DNA of 64,000 bases from the NCBI RefSeq assembly GCF_000300235.2, contig NZ_CP004388.1, positions 4,162,001 through 4,226,000 on the forward strand. Reading direction: 5' to 3'. Below the pieces are notes generated by a model, which saw only the letters and a list, made by a program, of their open reading frames with translations, was not told the DNA's origin and made no database searches. Positions 45,062 to 54,486 of this stretch are shown in pieces. Position numbers and translations under genes: made by a program. The DNA comes from Thalassospira xiamenensis M-5 = DSM 17429. GTDB lineage: Bacteria; Pseudomonadota; Alphaproteobacteria; Rhodospirillales; Thalassospiraceae. Numbering within the stretch: position 1 is the stretch's first letter; each line of letters starts with the position of its first letter.

Positions 45062-46491
45062 TCCGTCTTGGCCTGTTCATTCTGATAACTGCAATTCTGG
45101 TCACCTGCACGGTCTGGTTTGCCAATAATCCCGGTACAATGACCATCGTCTGGCTCGGCTACAGGTTTGATGGCTCTATTGGCATGGTCGCCCTTGGCCT
45201 TCTTGTTCTGACCGGGGTTCTGGTCATCCTGTGGCGCTGTTGGTCCGCCATTGCCAATTCTCCCAATTGGCTTGGCCGTATTCTGGGCAGTCGTCGTCGC
45301 AAAAAAGGTCAGCAGGCCCTTACCATGGGATTGCTGGAACTTGCATCTGGTGATGTTCGCCAAGCATTGAAGCATACCCGTGCGGTCGACCGGTATCTTG
45401 AAGATGATACCCTGACCCGCCTGTTAACAGCCCAAGCAGCCGAACTTGACGGAAACAACGAGGCTGCCAAACGTCAATTTGAAGCAATGCTGGAAAAGCC
45501 TGATTCAGCATTTTTCGGGTTGCGCGGTTTACTGCAGTTATCGCTGAAGTCCGATAACCGGTCGGAGGCACTCGATTATGCGGAACGGGCCCACCGCCTG
45601 CGTCCGCGCAATCCGTCCGTGCTTGTAACGTTATTTGATTTGTTACTGGGTGCAAAACGCTGGGACCGGGCCCTGACCCTGCTGGTGGATGCCCAAAAGG
45701 CAGATATCTTTAACGAAGATGAACTGACACGTCGCCGCGCACTTCTGATTACAGCCAAAGCCGAAGACGCAATAACGGATGGTGAAAATGCCGAAGCCAT
45801 CAAACTTTTGCGCAAAGCTTTGAACGCGCGCCCGGACTTTACCGGTGCGGCTGTTCTTCTGGCTAGGCTTTATGCCGACATTGATCAGCCTGCGAAAGCG
45901 CGCGACGTTGCCCAGCAAAGCTGGCAGACATCACCATCCGCGGCCTTGGGTAAAATCTATCTGGACAGTCTTTCCGAAGACGCCTTGGCAAAAGTCAAAG
46001 CTGTCGAGAAGCTGATTGCCGCCAATCCGGAACATGTGGAAAGCCAGCTTTTGCTTGCCGAAGCCGCACTTTCTGCCGATTTGTGGGGCATGGCACGCAG
46101 CAACCTGGAAAAGGCCATCGCCCAAAAGGCGCAGTCACGTCACTACCGTCTTCTGGCTGATCTGGAATTCCGTGAAAAGAAAGATGCCGCAAAAGCACGC
46201 GAGCTGCTGGTAAAGGCAAGTCACGCCAATCCCGACCCCGGCTGGCGGTGCGGTGCATGTGGTACGGAAACAGATAAATGGGCGGTAACCTGCCCGTCCT
46301 GTCATTCCTTTGGCAGCATTGACTGGCGCGCACCGATGCGCGTTCATAATGATCAGCCCGCATCCGATCCGGCAACGCCAAAACAGCCCGCCGCCATAAA
46401 GCGGGATGGGGCAATGATCGAAAACTCCGATCCGATTGATAAAACCGTGAACAGCAGCGCAAAAGGGGAACATCCAGCAACGGCTGTCTGA
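45058..46491 (+). CDS. hemY: HemY-like TPR membrane protein with C-terminal zinc ribbon
   Basis: This 477-residue inner-membrane protein has two N-terminal helices (about 3-20 and 42-62; HemY_N domain) followed by TPR-type helical repeats to about residue 385. The C-terminus carries a CxxC...CxxC knuckle (CGACGTETDK and CPSCHSFGS), then a charged tail. HemY is linked to heme export or tetrapyrrole enzyme organisation. This is the TPR HemY, not the protoporphyrinogen oxidase of the same name. The zinc ribbon after TPRs recalls LapB/YciM. The ATG overlaps the Mic60 stop by four bases. Confidence 0.88.
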   Translation: MIRLGLFILITAILVTCTVWFANNPGTMTIVWLGYRFDGSIGMVALGLLVLTGVLVILWRCWSAIANSPNWLGRILGSRRRKKGQQALTMGLLELASGDVRQALKHTRAVDRYLEDDTLTRLLTAQAAELDGNNEAAKRQFEAMLEKPDSAFFGLRGLLQLSLKSDNRSEALDYAERAHRLRPRNPSVLVTLFDLLLGAKRWDRALTLLVDAQKADIFNEDELTRRRALLITAKAEDAITDGENAEAIKLLRKALNARPDFTGAAVLLARLYADIDQPAKARDVAQQSWQTSPSAALGKIYLDSLSEDALAKVKAVEKLIAANPEHVESQLLLAEAALSADLWGMARSNLEKAIAQKAQSRHYRLLADLEFREKKDAAKARELLVKASHANPDPGWRCGACGTETDKWAVTCPSCHSFGSIDWRAPMRVHNDQPASDPATPKQPAAIKRDGAMIENSDPIDKTVNSSAKGEHPATAV

Positions 46492-46519
46492 CCCTGATAT
46501 CCATCCAGTGAACACAAAA

Positions 46520-46556
46520 AAACAGGCCGCGGACATAAAATGTCTGCGGCCTGTTT
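46520..46556. terminator. Bidirectional terminator between hemY and purH
   Basis: A 17-bp stem with one G-T pair (46520-46536 with 46540-46556) closes on AAA. An A-run precedes it and a T-run follows, so it can serve both converging genes. Confidence 0.88.
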
Positions 46557-46577
46557 GCTTAAGGTTCAAACCAAAGA

Positions 46578-48155
46578 TTAATGGCGGAAGTGACGCATAC
46601 CGGTAAACACCATGGCAATACCGTGTTCATCGGCAGCCGCAATGACTTCTTCGTCACGCATTGAACCGCCCGGCTGAATAACCGCTGTGGCACCGGCATT
46701 GACTGCAGCCAGCAATCCGTCTGCAAACGGGAAGAAGGCATCAGACGACACGACCGATCCCTTGGTGCGCAATTCGCCTTCACCCGCATTTTTACCGGCT
46801 TCTTCGGCTTTCCATGCGGCAATCCGTGAACTGTCAACACGGCTCATCTGGCCGGCACCCACACCAACCGTTTTACCGTCTTTGACATAAACAATCGCGT
46901 TTGATTTGACATGTTTGCCAACACGGAAGGCAAACAGCAGATCATCAAGTTCGGCTTCGGTCGGCTTGCGCTTGGTGACGACTTTAAGCGCGTTACGCTT
47001 GACGCGACCGGCATCGCGGTTCTGAAGAAGATATCCACCAGCCAACGACCGAAGCGTCATGTCTTCACCTTCCGGATCCGCCATGCCACCGGTCACCAGA
47101 AGACGCAGGTTCTTCTTCGCTGCCAGAACTTCCTTCGCCGCGTCATCTGCATCCGGGCAGATCACGACTTCGGCAAACAGTTTGGCGATTTCTTCGGCAG
47201 TGGCTTTATCAAGAGTACGGTTAACGGCAATGATGCCGCCAAAGGCCGAAACCGGATCACAAGACAGGGCCTTGTTATAGGCTTCAATCAGAGTTGCCCC
47301 CTCGGCAACGCCACACGGATTGGCGTGCTTGATGATGGCAACAGCCGGTTTTTCATCAAACTCGGACACCAGTTCGAACGCCGCATCCGTGTCATTCAGG
47401 TTATTGAATGACAATTCCTTACCCTGAAGCTGGGTCGCGGTGGCAACGCCCGGACGGTTTTTACCGTTGGTATAGAATGCTGCCTGCTGATGGGGGTTTT
47501 CACCGTAACGCAGGGTCTGTTTCAGTTCGGCAGAAACATTCAGGCGCTGCGGGAAGGTTTCACCAAGCTCACCGGCAAACCAGCTTGAAATGGCCGAGTC
47601 ATAAGCACCCGTGCGGGCAAAAGCCTTGGCCGCCAGAACACGACGGGTTTCAGCCGTCGTGGCACCGGCATTGTCTTTCATCTCGGCAACAATGCGGTCG
47701 TAGTCAGAAGGATCGACAACCACAGTCACCGACTCATGGTTCTTCGCCGCCGAGCGGATCATGCTGGGCCCACCAATATCGATATTTTCGATGCAGGTGT
47801 CGAAATCGGCACCTTTGGCAACGGTTTCTTCGAACGGATAAAGGTTCACACAGACCAGATCGATCGGCGAAATGTCGTTATCCTGCATCGCCTGCATATG
47901 GCTGGAAAGAGAACGGCGGCCCAAAAGGCCGCCGTGAATCTTCGGATGAAGAGTCTTGACGCGACCGTCCATGATTTCGGGAAAACCGGTATGATCGGCA
48001 ACTTCCTTCACAGGGATACCGGCCGCTTCGATGGCCTTGGCAGAACCACCAGTCGACAGGATTTCAACACCCTGTTCATGAAGGGATTTGGCAAATTCGA
48101 CAAGACCGGTCTTGTCGGAAACAGAGATCAGCGCGCGCGCAATACGAGCAGTCAT
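46578..48155 (-). CDS. purH: Bifunctional AICAR transformylase/IMP cyclohydrolase PurH
   Basis: This 525-residue enzyme carries out the last two steps of IMP synthesis. The N-terminal cyclohydrolase (MGS-like) domain has [19 protein letters not shown] and [18 protein letters not shown]. The C-terminal transformylase has [14 protein letters not shown] and the catalytic KHANPCGVA. The start is placed at the ATG at 48155. An upstream GTG (48221) would add 22 residues that are not family-like. It is monocistronic. Confidence 0.97.
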   Translation of the reverse strand: MTARIARALISVSDKTGLVEFAKSLHEQGVEILSTGGSAKAIEAAGIPVKEVADHTGFPEIMDGRVKTLHPKIHGGLLGRRSLSSHMQAMQDNDISPIDLVCVNLYPFEETVAKGADFDTCIENIDIGGPSMIRSAAKNHESVTVVVDPSDYDRIVAEMKDNAGATTAETRRVLAAKAFARTGAYDSAISSWFAGELGETFPQRLNVSAELKQTLRYGENPHQQAAFYTNGKNRPGVATATQLQGKELSFNNLNDTDAAFELVSEFDEKPAVAIIKHANPCGVAEGATLIEAYNKALSCDPVSAFGGIIAVNRTLDKATAEEIAKLFAEVVICPDADDAAKEVLAAKKNLRLLVTGGMADPEGEDMTLRSLAGGYLLQNRDAGRVKRNALKVVTKRKPTEAELDDLLFAFRVGKHVKSNAIVYVKDGKTVGVGAGQMSRVDSSRIAAWKAEEAGKNAGEGELRTKGSVVSSDAFFPFADGLLAAVNAGATAVIQPGGSMRDEEVIAAADEHGIAMVFTGMRHFRH

Positions 48156-48434
48156 CGGGTTCGCTTTCAAAAGATCGTCAGTGATGAAGGCACCGGACCC
48201 ATTGATGATATATCGGCCCACAAAAGAAACCGTTCCGTATGGCTGCGCGTGGGCAAGACTGGCCTTCTGATGAATGAAAACCGATGTTTTTCATTCTGGC
48301 CGACACATGATCAATGAGTCCGAACCATGTTTCGCGCGGAGCTTTATCATGCAGACGATAAAATGTGGACCCCGAAATGTTGCATGGCCGCAGGCCGGAC
48401 TGCGCAGACGTGCTGTCTTTAAACAGATATCAGG

Positions 48435-50393
48435 TTATTGACCACTAACCGCCTGATCGAGTTTTCCCGGATCGCTATCTGCAAAGAAGGATTTAACCCC
48501 AATCTCGGGCGGCTGAAATTCGGGGACAAGACGCCCCATCAGTTCCAGCGTTTTGTGGGTATCACGATTGACTGCGCTCTGCCCAAGTTCATCGAACACC
48601 TGTTTGATCAGGGCGTAATCAACGACCCGCGGTGCGGCCAGCATGACACCATCCGTTTCAGTCGGCTCTGGCGGCTCACCATCGTGGAACAATTCTTCGT
48701 AAAGCTTCTCGCCGGGACGTAATCCCGTTACCTTGATATCGATATCCTTGCCCGGACGCAGGCCCGACAGCAGGATCATCTGACGCGCCAGATCGATGAT
48801 CTTGACCGGTCGCCCCATATCAAGAACGAATATCTTGCCACCATCGGTGACACCATGTTTGCCAAGTTCGGCGGCCTGCAAAACAAGTTCCACCGCTTCG
48901 GCAATCGTCATGAAATACCGCGTGATGCCTTCGTGCGTCACCGTCAACGGACCGCCGGCCTCCAGCTGGCGGCGGAACAGGGGTACGACGGATCCGGTTG
49001 AGCCCAGCACATTGCCAAACCGAACCGTCACAAACCGCGTCGGGCCGCGCTGATCCGCTGGCAGCGTCTCAAGCGCCTGACAATAGCATTCCGCCAAACG
49101 TTTTGACGCCCCCATGACATTCGCCGGATTTACGGCCTTGTCCGTTGAAATCAGAACCATGGTGCCAACCCCGGCCGCACGGCATGCCTCGGCAACGTTG
49201 CGGGTGCCCAACGTATTGGTCAGAATACCTTCATTGGGATTGTGTTCAACCAGCGGCACATGTTTATAGGCTGCGGCATGAAAAACAATCTCCGGCTTTT
49301 GCTTTGCAAAAACCTGATCGATCCGGGTTCGATCACGCACATCGCCTAAAATACTCTCACGCGGAAGATCGGGATATTTTTCCGCCATCTCCATATCGAT
49401 GGCATAAAGATTGTATTCCCCCGCATCCAGCAAGGTCAGACTTTCCGGACCATAGGCAGCAATCTGACGCACCAGTTCCGACCCGATTGACCCACCGGCA
49501 CCGGTCACAAGCACCCGATGCCCGGCAATCATTTGACGAACCTTGTCTCGATCAAGGCGCGCCTGCGGACGGCCCAGCAAATCCTCAATCGCTACGGGGC
49601 GGATTTGCAGTGGGTCGGCAAGACCTTCCCGCAGATCATTCAACTTTGGCAGGCGCGCAAGAGTAATGCCCCTTTGATCAGCAATCTCGACCCATTTCGT
49701 GATATCTTCGTGACGCAGTGCGTCACCGGTCAGAACCAACCGGCGCGGCAGCCCACGCTTGCTATTGGCGAGCTTGCCAAGGATCTCCTCAAGACGATCT
49801 ACGGTCGCAAGAACGTCAACGCCGTGCATGTTGCGCCCAACGCGGCTATCGGTCAGCGAAACAATCCCGACAACATCAAACGGTGTATTTGCTGAACGAC
49901 GCGTTTCGCGAATGAAGGCTTCCGCCTCGTCACCTGCACCAATCAACAGAACCGGCAAACGATGCGTCCCCTGCCGCAGCATTTCACGGGCAGAGGTTTT
50001 GTCCTTGGTGATCCGATAAATCAGCCGGGATCCCCCCAGCAGCGCCATTAAAAGGAACCACTGAATAATCGGTGTTGATCGCGGCAACCAGTCAAGCCGC
50101 GCGGTCAGGAACAACACAAGAAACAATACGCCAATGGCAACTGTTACCGCCTTGGCAATTCGCGTCAGATCGTTCAAAGACGCATAACGCCAAATCCCGC
50201 GATAAAGGCCAAAAAACCAGAAAGAGACTGCGGCGATAACGGTAAAGACTGATGCTGAAAACAGAATGTTCTGCGGATTATAAAAAACCACACCATCGCC
50301 CACGCGCAGATAAAGTGCTGCGGGCAATGAAACAGCTGCCATTGTCACATCATGGACAAAGGCAATCTGGCTACGTTGGAATAAACGCGACAT
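48435..50393 (-). CDS. Membrane nucleotide-sugar dehydratase, PglF/CapD/FlaA1 family
   Basis: This 652-residue protein has four N-terminal membrane helices (to about 125), a first Rossmann-like domain (VLLIGAGDEAEAFIRE) and a C-terminal SDR domain (RVLVTGAGGSIGSELVRQIA). The active-site segment is ISTDKAVNP...MGASKRLAE. Members are UDP-GlcNAc 4,6-dehydratases that start synthesis of diamino-trideoxy sugars. The ATG at 50393 follows AAGGA at good spacing; an ATG at 50426 is the longer option. The MraY-like gene lies upstream on the same strand, pointing to surface glycan synthesis. Confidence 0.9.
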   Translation of the reverse strand: MSRLFQRSQIAFVHDVTMAAVSLPAALYLRVGDGVVFYNPQNILFSASVFTVIAAVSFWFFGLYRGIWRYASLNDLTRIAKAVTVAIGVLFLVLFLTARLDWLPRSTPIIQWFLLMALLGGSRLIYRITKDKTSAREMLRQGTHRLPVLLIGAGDEAEAFIRETRRSANTPFDVVGIVSLTDSRVGRNMHGVDVLATVDRLEEILGKLANSKRGLPRRLVLTGDALRHEDITKWVEIADQRGITLARLPKLNDLREGLADPLQIRPVAIEDLLGRPQARLDRDKVRQMIAGHRVLVTGAGGSIGSELVRQIAAYGPESLTLLDAGEYNLYAIDMEMAEKYPDLPRESILGDVRDRTRIDQVFAKQKPEIVFHAAAYKHVPLVEHNPNEGILTNTLGTRNVAEACRAAGVGTMVLISTDKAVNPANVMGASKRLAECYCQALETLPADQRGPTRFVTVRFGNVLGSTGSVVPLFRRQLEAGGPLTVTHEGITRYFMTIAEAVELVLQAAELGKHGVTDGGKIFVLDMGRPVKIIDLARQMILLSGLRPGKDIDIKVTGLRPGEKLYEELFHDGEPPEPTETDGVMLAAPRVVDYALIKQVFDELGQSAVNRDTHKTLELMGRLVPEFQPPEIGVKSFFADSDPGKLDQAVSGQ

Positions 50394-50510
50394 TCGGTTC
50401 CTTACCGGAATACTGGTGTGGTTCATACTAGCCGCAAGCCTTTGGCAGGGACACGGTTTTTCTTTTCGCGTTCGGCCTGTGACAAGTCAAGCTATCCGAA
50501 CGAGCGGCAA

Positions 50511-51530
50511 TCAGGGCGAATGCGTTTTGACAGTCTTAACCGGCAAAAATTTCATTCCCGCAATCAGCAACACGACAATCATTGCAGCTATTGCCAACCG
50601 CTCAGATACGTCCGCATCTGTCGGCAAAAACACCACAAGGATCAGTGCCAGATTGGCAAGCATTATCAGGAATGAAACCCCAGCGTGGCTCATCCCACGC
50701 TGGGTCGCCTGTTGATAGAAATGCTCACGATGAGCATGCCAGACCTTTTCCCCCCGAAGCCCGCGCTTCATCAACGTAAAGGTTGCATCGACCAGATAGT
50801 ATAATGGCAGGATCAAAGCTGGCATCCACGCACCACGTGCCGCCAGTTCAAGCAGCAACCAACCCAGAACAAACCCCAGCGGCACCGATCCGACATCCCC
50901 CAGAAACAGCTTCGCCGGATGCCAGTTCCAGATCAGAAATCCGGCCATGATCGCCAGAATACCAAGCCCGATATAACCAAGATCAATGAATTCAGGCAAC
51001 GGCATCAAAAGCGCCAAAGCAAAAACGCCCGCGCCAATGGATCCCGCTTCGACCCCGGTAATGCCGTCAATCCCATCCATGAAATTGAAAAGATTAAGGA
51101 ACCAGACCCAGGCAAGAACCACCAGAACACGATCCAGCCACATTGGCACCAGCCCTTGCAGGACAGGACTGTCAATCGCGAACACACCGACGATCACGGC
51201 AACGAACTGACAGGCAAAACGAATAGCAGGCGACAGATCATGTCGATCATCAAACCAGCTTAACATGCCAAGCGCCGCAGCCGCGGCGAGCATGACCCAT
51301 TGAGGCAGATCAGCATTCCCCGACCATAAAAAAACCGCTCCGACCATGAACACCAAAAGCGGCGTCACGGCCAATCCGCCACCGCGCGGGGTTGGCACCG
51401 CGTGACTGGAACGATGATTGGGCATATCAAGAATCGCCTTGCGCCGCAGATAAAGCAACACCGCCCAGGTCAGCAACATAGAGCCGATCAGAAAGCAGCC
51501 GGAAAAAATCGCAAGTGCGGCAAAAGACAT
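50511..51530 (-). CDS. MraY/WecA-family lipid-carrier glycosyl-1-phosphate transferase
   Basis: This 339-residue polytopic membrane enzyme has about ten helices. The catalytic segments are WFDDRHDLSPAIRF and LFNFMDGIDGITGVEAG, and the C-terminal loop has HAHREHFYQQATQRG. It links a sugar phosphate (probably GlcNAc, FucNAc or QuiNAc-1-P) to undecaprenyl phosphate, starting O-antigen or capsule repeat synthesis. It resembles WbpL/WecA rather than peptidoglycan MraY. It lies just upstream of the PglF-like dehydratase, which would supply or alter its sugar. Confidence 0.9.
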   Translation of the reverse strand: MSFAALAIFSGCFLIGSMLLTWAVLLYLRRKAILDMPNHRSSHAVPTPRGGGLAVTPLLVFMVGAVFLWSGNADLPQWVMLAAAAALGMLSWFDDRHDLSPAIRFACQFVAVIVGVFAIDSPVLQGLVPMWLDRVLVVLAWVWFLNLFNFMDGIDGITGVEAGSIGAGVFALALLMPLPEFIDLGYIGLGILAIMAGFLIWNWHPAKLFLGDVGSVPLGFVLGWLLLELAARGAWMPALILPLYYLVDATFTLMKRGLRGEKVWHAHREHFYQQATQRGMSHAGVSFLIMLANLALILVVFLPTDADVSERLAIAAMIVVLLIAGMKFLPVKTVKTHSP

Positions 51531-51719
51531 CTGTAACGCCCGTTCCGTTCAAATCATCCGTCTGGATTACCGGGCACTCGTCCCCATCGCAAGGCTTTTA
51601 AGTAGCCGACAAACCATATCCAGCAGGCCAGCCATGCCAGAAATCGCGCGGCTAAGTGCTTTACAGCCCCCCAAAGGGCGCTTACTTACAAGCCACAACC
51701 CGAAACCGGAGATATTCCT

Positions 51720-53069
51720 TTGACAGAACGCCGCGCCCGTCCGGACAACCGCCACGCGCCACACCATAGCCAACCGGCCGATCTTCCCGATCCCCGGATG
51801 CTGGCGCTCAAAACCCTGCAGGAACTGCGCGGGGGGGAAGTCACACTGGACGAGCTTCTGTCAAAACATGGGTATGGTCTGCCGTCACTGGATCGCAATT
51901 TTTTGCGTCAATTGCTTGGCACGACATTGCGCCATCTGGGTGAAATTGATGCCATGCTCGCCCCGCGCTATCACCCGCCACAAGATCGCACCGCCGCACG
52001 ACTGACCAATATCCTGCGTCTGGGTGTTGCCCAGCTGTTTTTCATGGATACAGCCGATCACGGTGCAGTTGACAGCACGGTTAATCTGGCGCGCGATGCC
52101 GGGCTTCATCGGTACACCAAACTGATCAATGCCGTCTTGCGCGGTTTGCAGCGCGACGGCTTTGAATGGCCTGAAAATGTCGAAGACTGGCAATTGAACG
52201 TTCCGGCATGGCTGCGCGGATCATGGAAAAAGGCCTATGGCGCGGACGTGGCCCAGGGCATTGCACAGGCAAGCCTTGGCTATGCCATGCTTGACCTCTC
52301 GATCAAAGACCCGGCCGAGGCCGCCGAATGGGCGGAAAAAATGGACGGTATCGTCCTTCCAACAGGCACGGTCCGGCTTGAAGGCGGGCGTCGCATCCGC
52401 AACCTGCCCGGCTATAAAGACGGCAAATGGTGGGTGCAGGATGCGGCGGCATCCATCCCGGCCAAACTGTTTTCTGCCTATGAAGGCAAAACCATTTATG
52501 ATCTTTGCGCTGCACCGGGCGGTAAAACCATGCAGCTGGCATCCAAGGGTGCCAATGCGATTGCCGTCGACAAGTCCGAAGGCCGCTTGAAACGCGTCTA
52601 TGAAAACCTTGAACGGGTTGAACTCGGTGCCGCTGTTGTTATCGGGGATGCTACCGATCTGGCACCCGATACGCCGCGTGCCGATGCGGTTTTGCTTGAT
52701 GCGCCTTGTTCGGCAACCGGCACCATTCGCCGCCATCCCGATATTTTGCTGCGTCAGAACGACAAACTGATGCGATCGCTTTTGCCGATCCAGACCAAGC
52801 TGCTTAATCAGGCTGACAAGCTTCTGAATGTTGGTGGCGAGCTGATCTATTGCACCTGTTCGCTTCAGCCTGAAGAGGGCGAGCATCAGGTCAAATCGTT
52901 CCTGGCCGACCACCCGAATTACGAACGCAAACCGATTACCGCCGACGAACTGGGCGGTTGGAATGAGGCCATCAACGATGCCGGTGAGTTGCGCATCCTG
53001 CCGCTACATATGCAGGAATATGGCGGGATCGATGGTTTCTTCTGCGCACGGCTGGTCAAGAAATCCTGA
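51720..53069 (+). CDS. rsmB: 16S rRNA (cytosine-967-C5)-methyltransferase RsmB
   Basis: This 449-residue protein has an N-terminal NusB-like domain (about 20-150) and a C-terminal SAM methyltransferase domain with DLCAAPGGKTMQLAS, LLDAPCSATGTIRRHPD and the second catalytic cysteine in YCTCSLQPEEGE. It methylates C967 of 16S rRNA. The start is a TTG (51720) behind GGAGAT. The next ATG (51798) would trim part of the NusB domain. rpe follows on the same strand. Confidence 0.93.
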   Translation: MTERRARPDNRHAPHHSQPADLPDPRMLALKTLQELRGGEVTLDELLSKHGYGLPSLDRNFLRQLLGTTLRHLGEIDAMLAPRYHPPQDRTAARLTNILRLGVAQLFFMDTADHGAVDSTVNLARDAGLHRYTKLINAVLRGLQRDGFEWPENVEDWQLNVPAWLRGSWKKAYGADVAQGIAQASLGYAMLDLSIKDPAEAAEWAEKMDGIVLPTGTVRLEGGRRIRNLPGYKDGKWWVQDAAASIPAKLFSAYEGKTIYDLCAAPGGKTMQLASKGANAIAVDKSEGRLKRVYENLERVELGAAVVIGDATDLAPDTPRADAVLLDAPCSATGTIRRHPDILLRQNDKLMRSLLPIQTKLLNQADKLLNVGGELIYCTCSLQPEEGEHQVKSFLADHPNYERKPITADELGGWNEAINDAGELRILPLHMQEYGGIDGFFCARLVKKS

Positions 53070-53195
53070 TTGGTATCTTGAACGATACAGATCAAGACAG
53101 CCATTCGCGCCGCTTGGGTGACAGGACCGCGTTTTTGGGGTATGAGAACCGCGAAATTCCCATATCCCAACCCGCTTCAGGACCTTTGCCGCGCC

Positions 53196-53864
53196 ATGAC
53201 CGCATCAAACGCCATTAAAATCGCACCTTCGATCCTTTCCGCCGATTTCGCCCAGCTGGGTGTTGACGTCCGCGCGGTTGATGCCGCTGGCGCAGACTAC
53301 ATCCATATCGATGTCATGGACGGTCATTACGTGCCCAACATCACCATCGGCCCGGATGTGGTCAAGGCACTGCGCCCGCATAGCGACAAGGTGTTTGACG
53401 TTCATCTGATGATCGCACCGGTCGATCCCTATATCGAGGCATTTGCCAATGCCGGTTCCGATATCATCACCATCCATGCCGAAGCAGGCCCGCACCTGCA
53501 TCGTTCGCTGCAGCTGATCAAGTCGCTGGGCAAAAAAGCCGGGGTGTCGCTGAACCCGTCAACGCCGGAAAGCGTCATCGAATATGTCATGGACATGGTT
53601 GACCTTGTTCTGGTCATGACCGTGAACCCCGGCTTTGGCGGCCAGAAATTCATTCCAAGCCAGCTTGAAAAAATCAAACGCATCCGCAAGATGATCGACG
53701 CGACCGGACGCGATATCGACCTTGAAGTCGATGGTGGCGTAAACCCGGAAATCGCGCCCAAGGTGATCGAAGCCGGGGCGAACGTTCTGGTCGCCGGTTC
53801 CGCGACCTTCAAAGGCGGCCCATCCGAATACGCCAACAACATCAAAGCCATTCGCGGCAACTGA
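53196..53864 (+). CDS. rpe: Ribulose-phosphate 3-epimerase
   Basis: This 222-residue TIM-barrel enzyme interconverts ribulose-5-P and xylulose-5-P. The metal and catalytic segments are [41 protein letters not shown] and [12 protein letters not shown]. The start is the ATG at 53196 ([12 protein letters not shown]), which gives the family length. A frame open from 53118 adds 26 non-conserved residues. Confidence 0.97.
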   Translation: MTASNAIKIAPSILSADFAQLGVDVRAVDAAGADYIHIDVMDGHYVPNITIGPDVVKALRPHSDKVFDVHLMIAPVDPYIEAFANAGSDIITIHAEAGPHLHRSLQLIKSLGKKAGVSLNPSTPESVIEYVMDMVDLVLVMTVNPGFGGQKFIPSQLEKIKRIRKMIDATGRDIDLEVDGGVNPEIAPKVIEAGANVLVAGSATFKGGPSEYANNIKAIRGN

Positions 53865-53897
53865 GCCCGGCGGACTGCTTTATCTGGCAATTCAGAA

Positions 53898-53936
53898 ATG
53901 AATAGGGTCGGCGCAAAAATGACCGACCCCATTCAT
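53898..53936. terminator. Hairpin between rpe and the SDHAF4-like gene
   Basis: ATGAATAGGGTCGG (53898-53911) pairs with CCGACCCCATTCAT (53923-53936) with one mismatch. It lies between convergent genes. The T-tail is weak on both strands. Confidence 0.6.
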
Positions 53937-53977
53937 ATATGGATCACCTGAAGTCACTTCCGGGAATGGCTGCAACA

Positions 53978-54238
53978 TCAAAAATCGATGCAGCGACCCT
54001 TGTTTTCCCAATCGCCAAAACGGGTCGGCTCGGGGCCTTTGGGCCCGCCGATTTCGCGCTGTTTTGCAGCAGCTTCCTTGGCGGCCTTGGCTTCAGCCAG
54101 CGCATTGATTGCATCCTGTGACAGAACAGGCGCCATGTCTGCACCGGCAATGGCTTCATTCTTTTCTTCCGAGGTTTTCGGTTCGGCCTTTTCTTTTGGC
54201 ACCTCGTGAATGACGGTCTCGCGGAACTTTCCGGCCAT
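53978..54238 (-). CDS. DUF1674 / SDHAF4-like succinate dehydrogenase assembly factor
   Basis: This 86-residue protein ends with the family signature GPKGPEPTRFGDWENKGRCI plus DF. That is the conserved part of SDHAF4 (yeast Sdh8), which binds flavinylated SdhA during succinate dehydrogenase assembly. The N-terminal half is charged and low in complexity. The start is the ATG at 54238 (MAGKFRETVIHEV) behind GGAG/AAGG. A frame running up to 54328 is not conserved. The bacterial role is inferred from the eukaryotic family. Confidence 0.88.
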   Translation of the reverse strand: MAGKFRETVIHEVPKEKAEPKTSEEKNEAIAGADMAPVLSQDAINALAEAKAAKEAAAKQREIGGPKGPEPTRFGDWENKGRCIDF

Positions 54239-54486
54239 CCTTATTCTCCGGTTGTCGGGACTGCCCGATGGAACTGCTATCCCAGAAATAGCCCGCCTGC
54301 ACCGTCGGGGCAAGTTATAGGGCAGCAATATCTGGCAGGATTTCCAAAATCCGTTCGATTTCAGCAGCTTGTGATTTCAACGACAAAATCCACCAAACAT
54401 GCAGACAGCCATTTATCCGAAACTGGCTCTTTCCCCCCTGCCCGAAAGCCGCTATTTCAGGCAGACGAGCAAACCAAGGAGAAACC

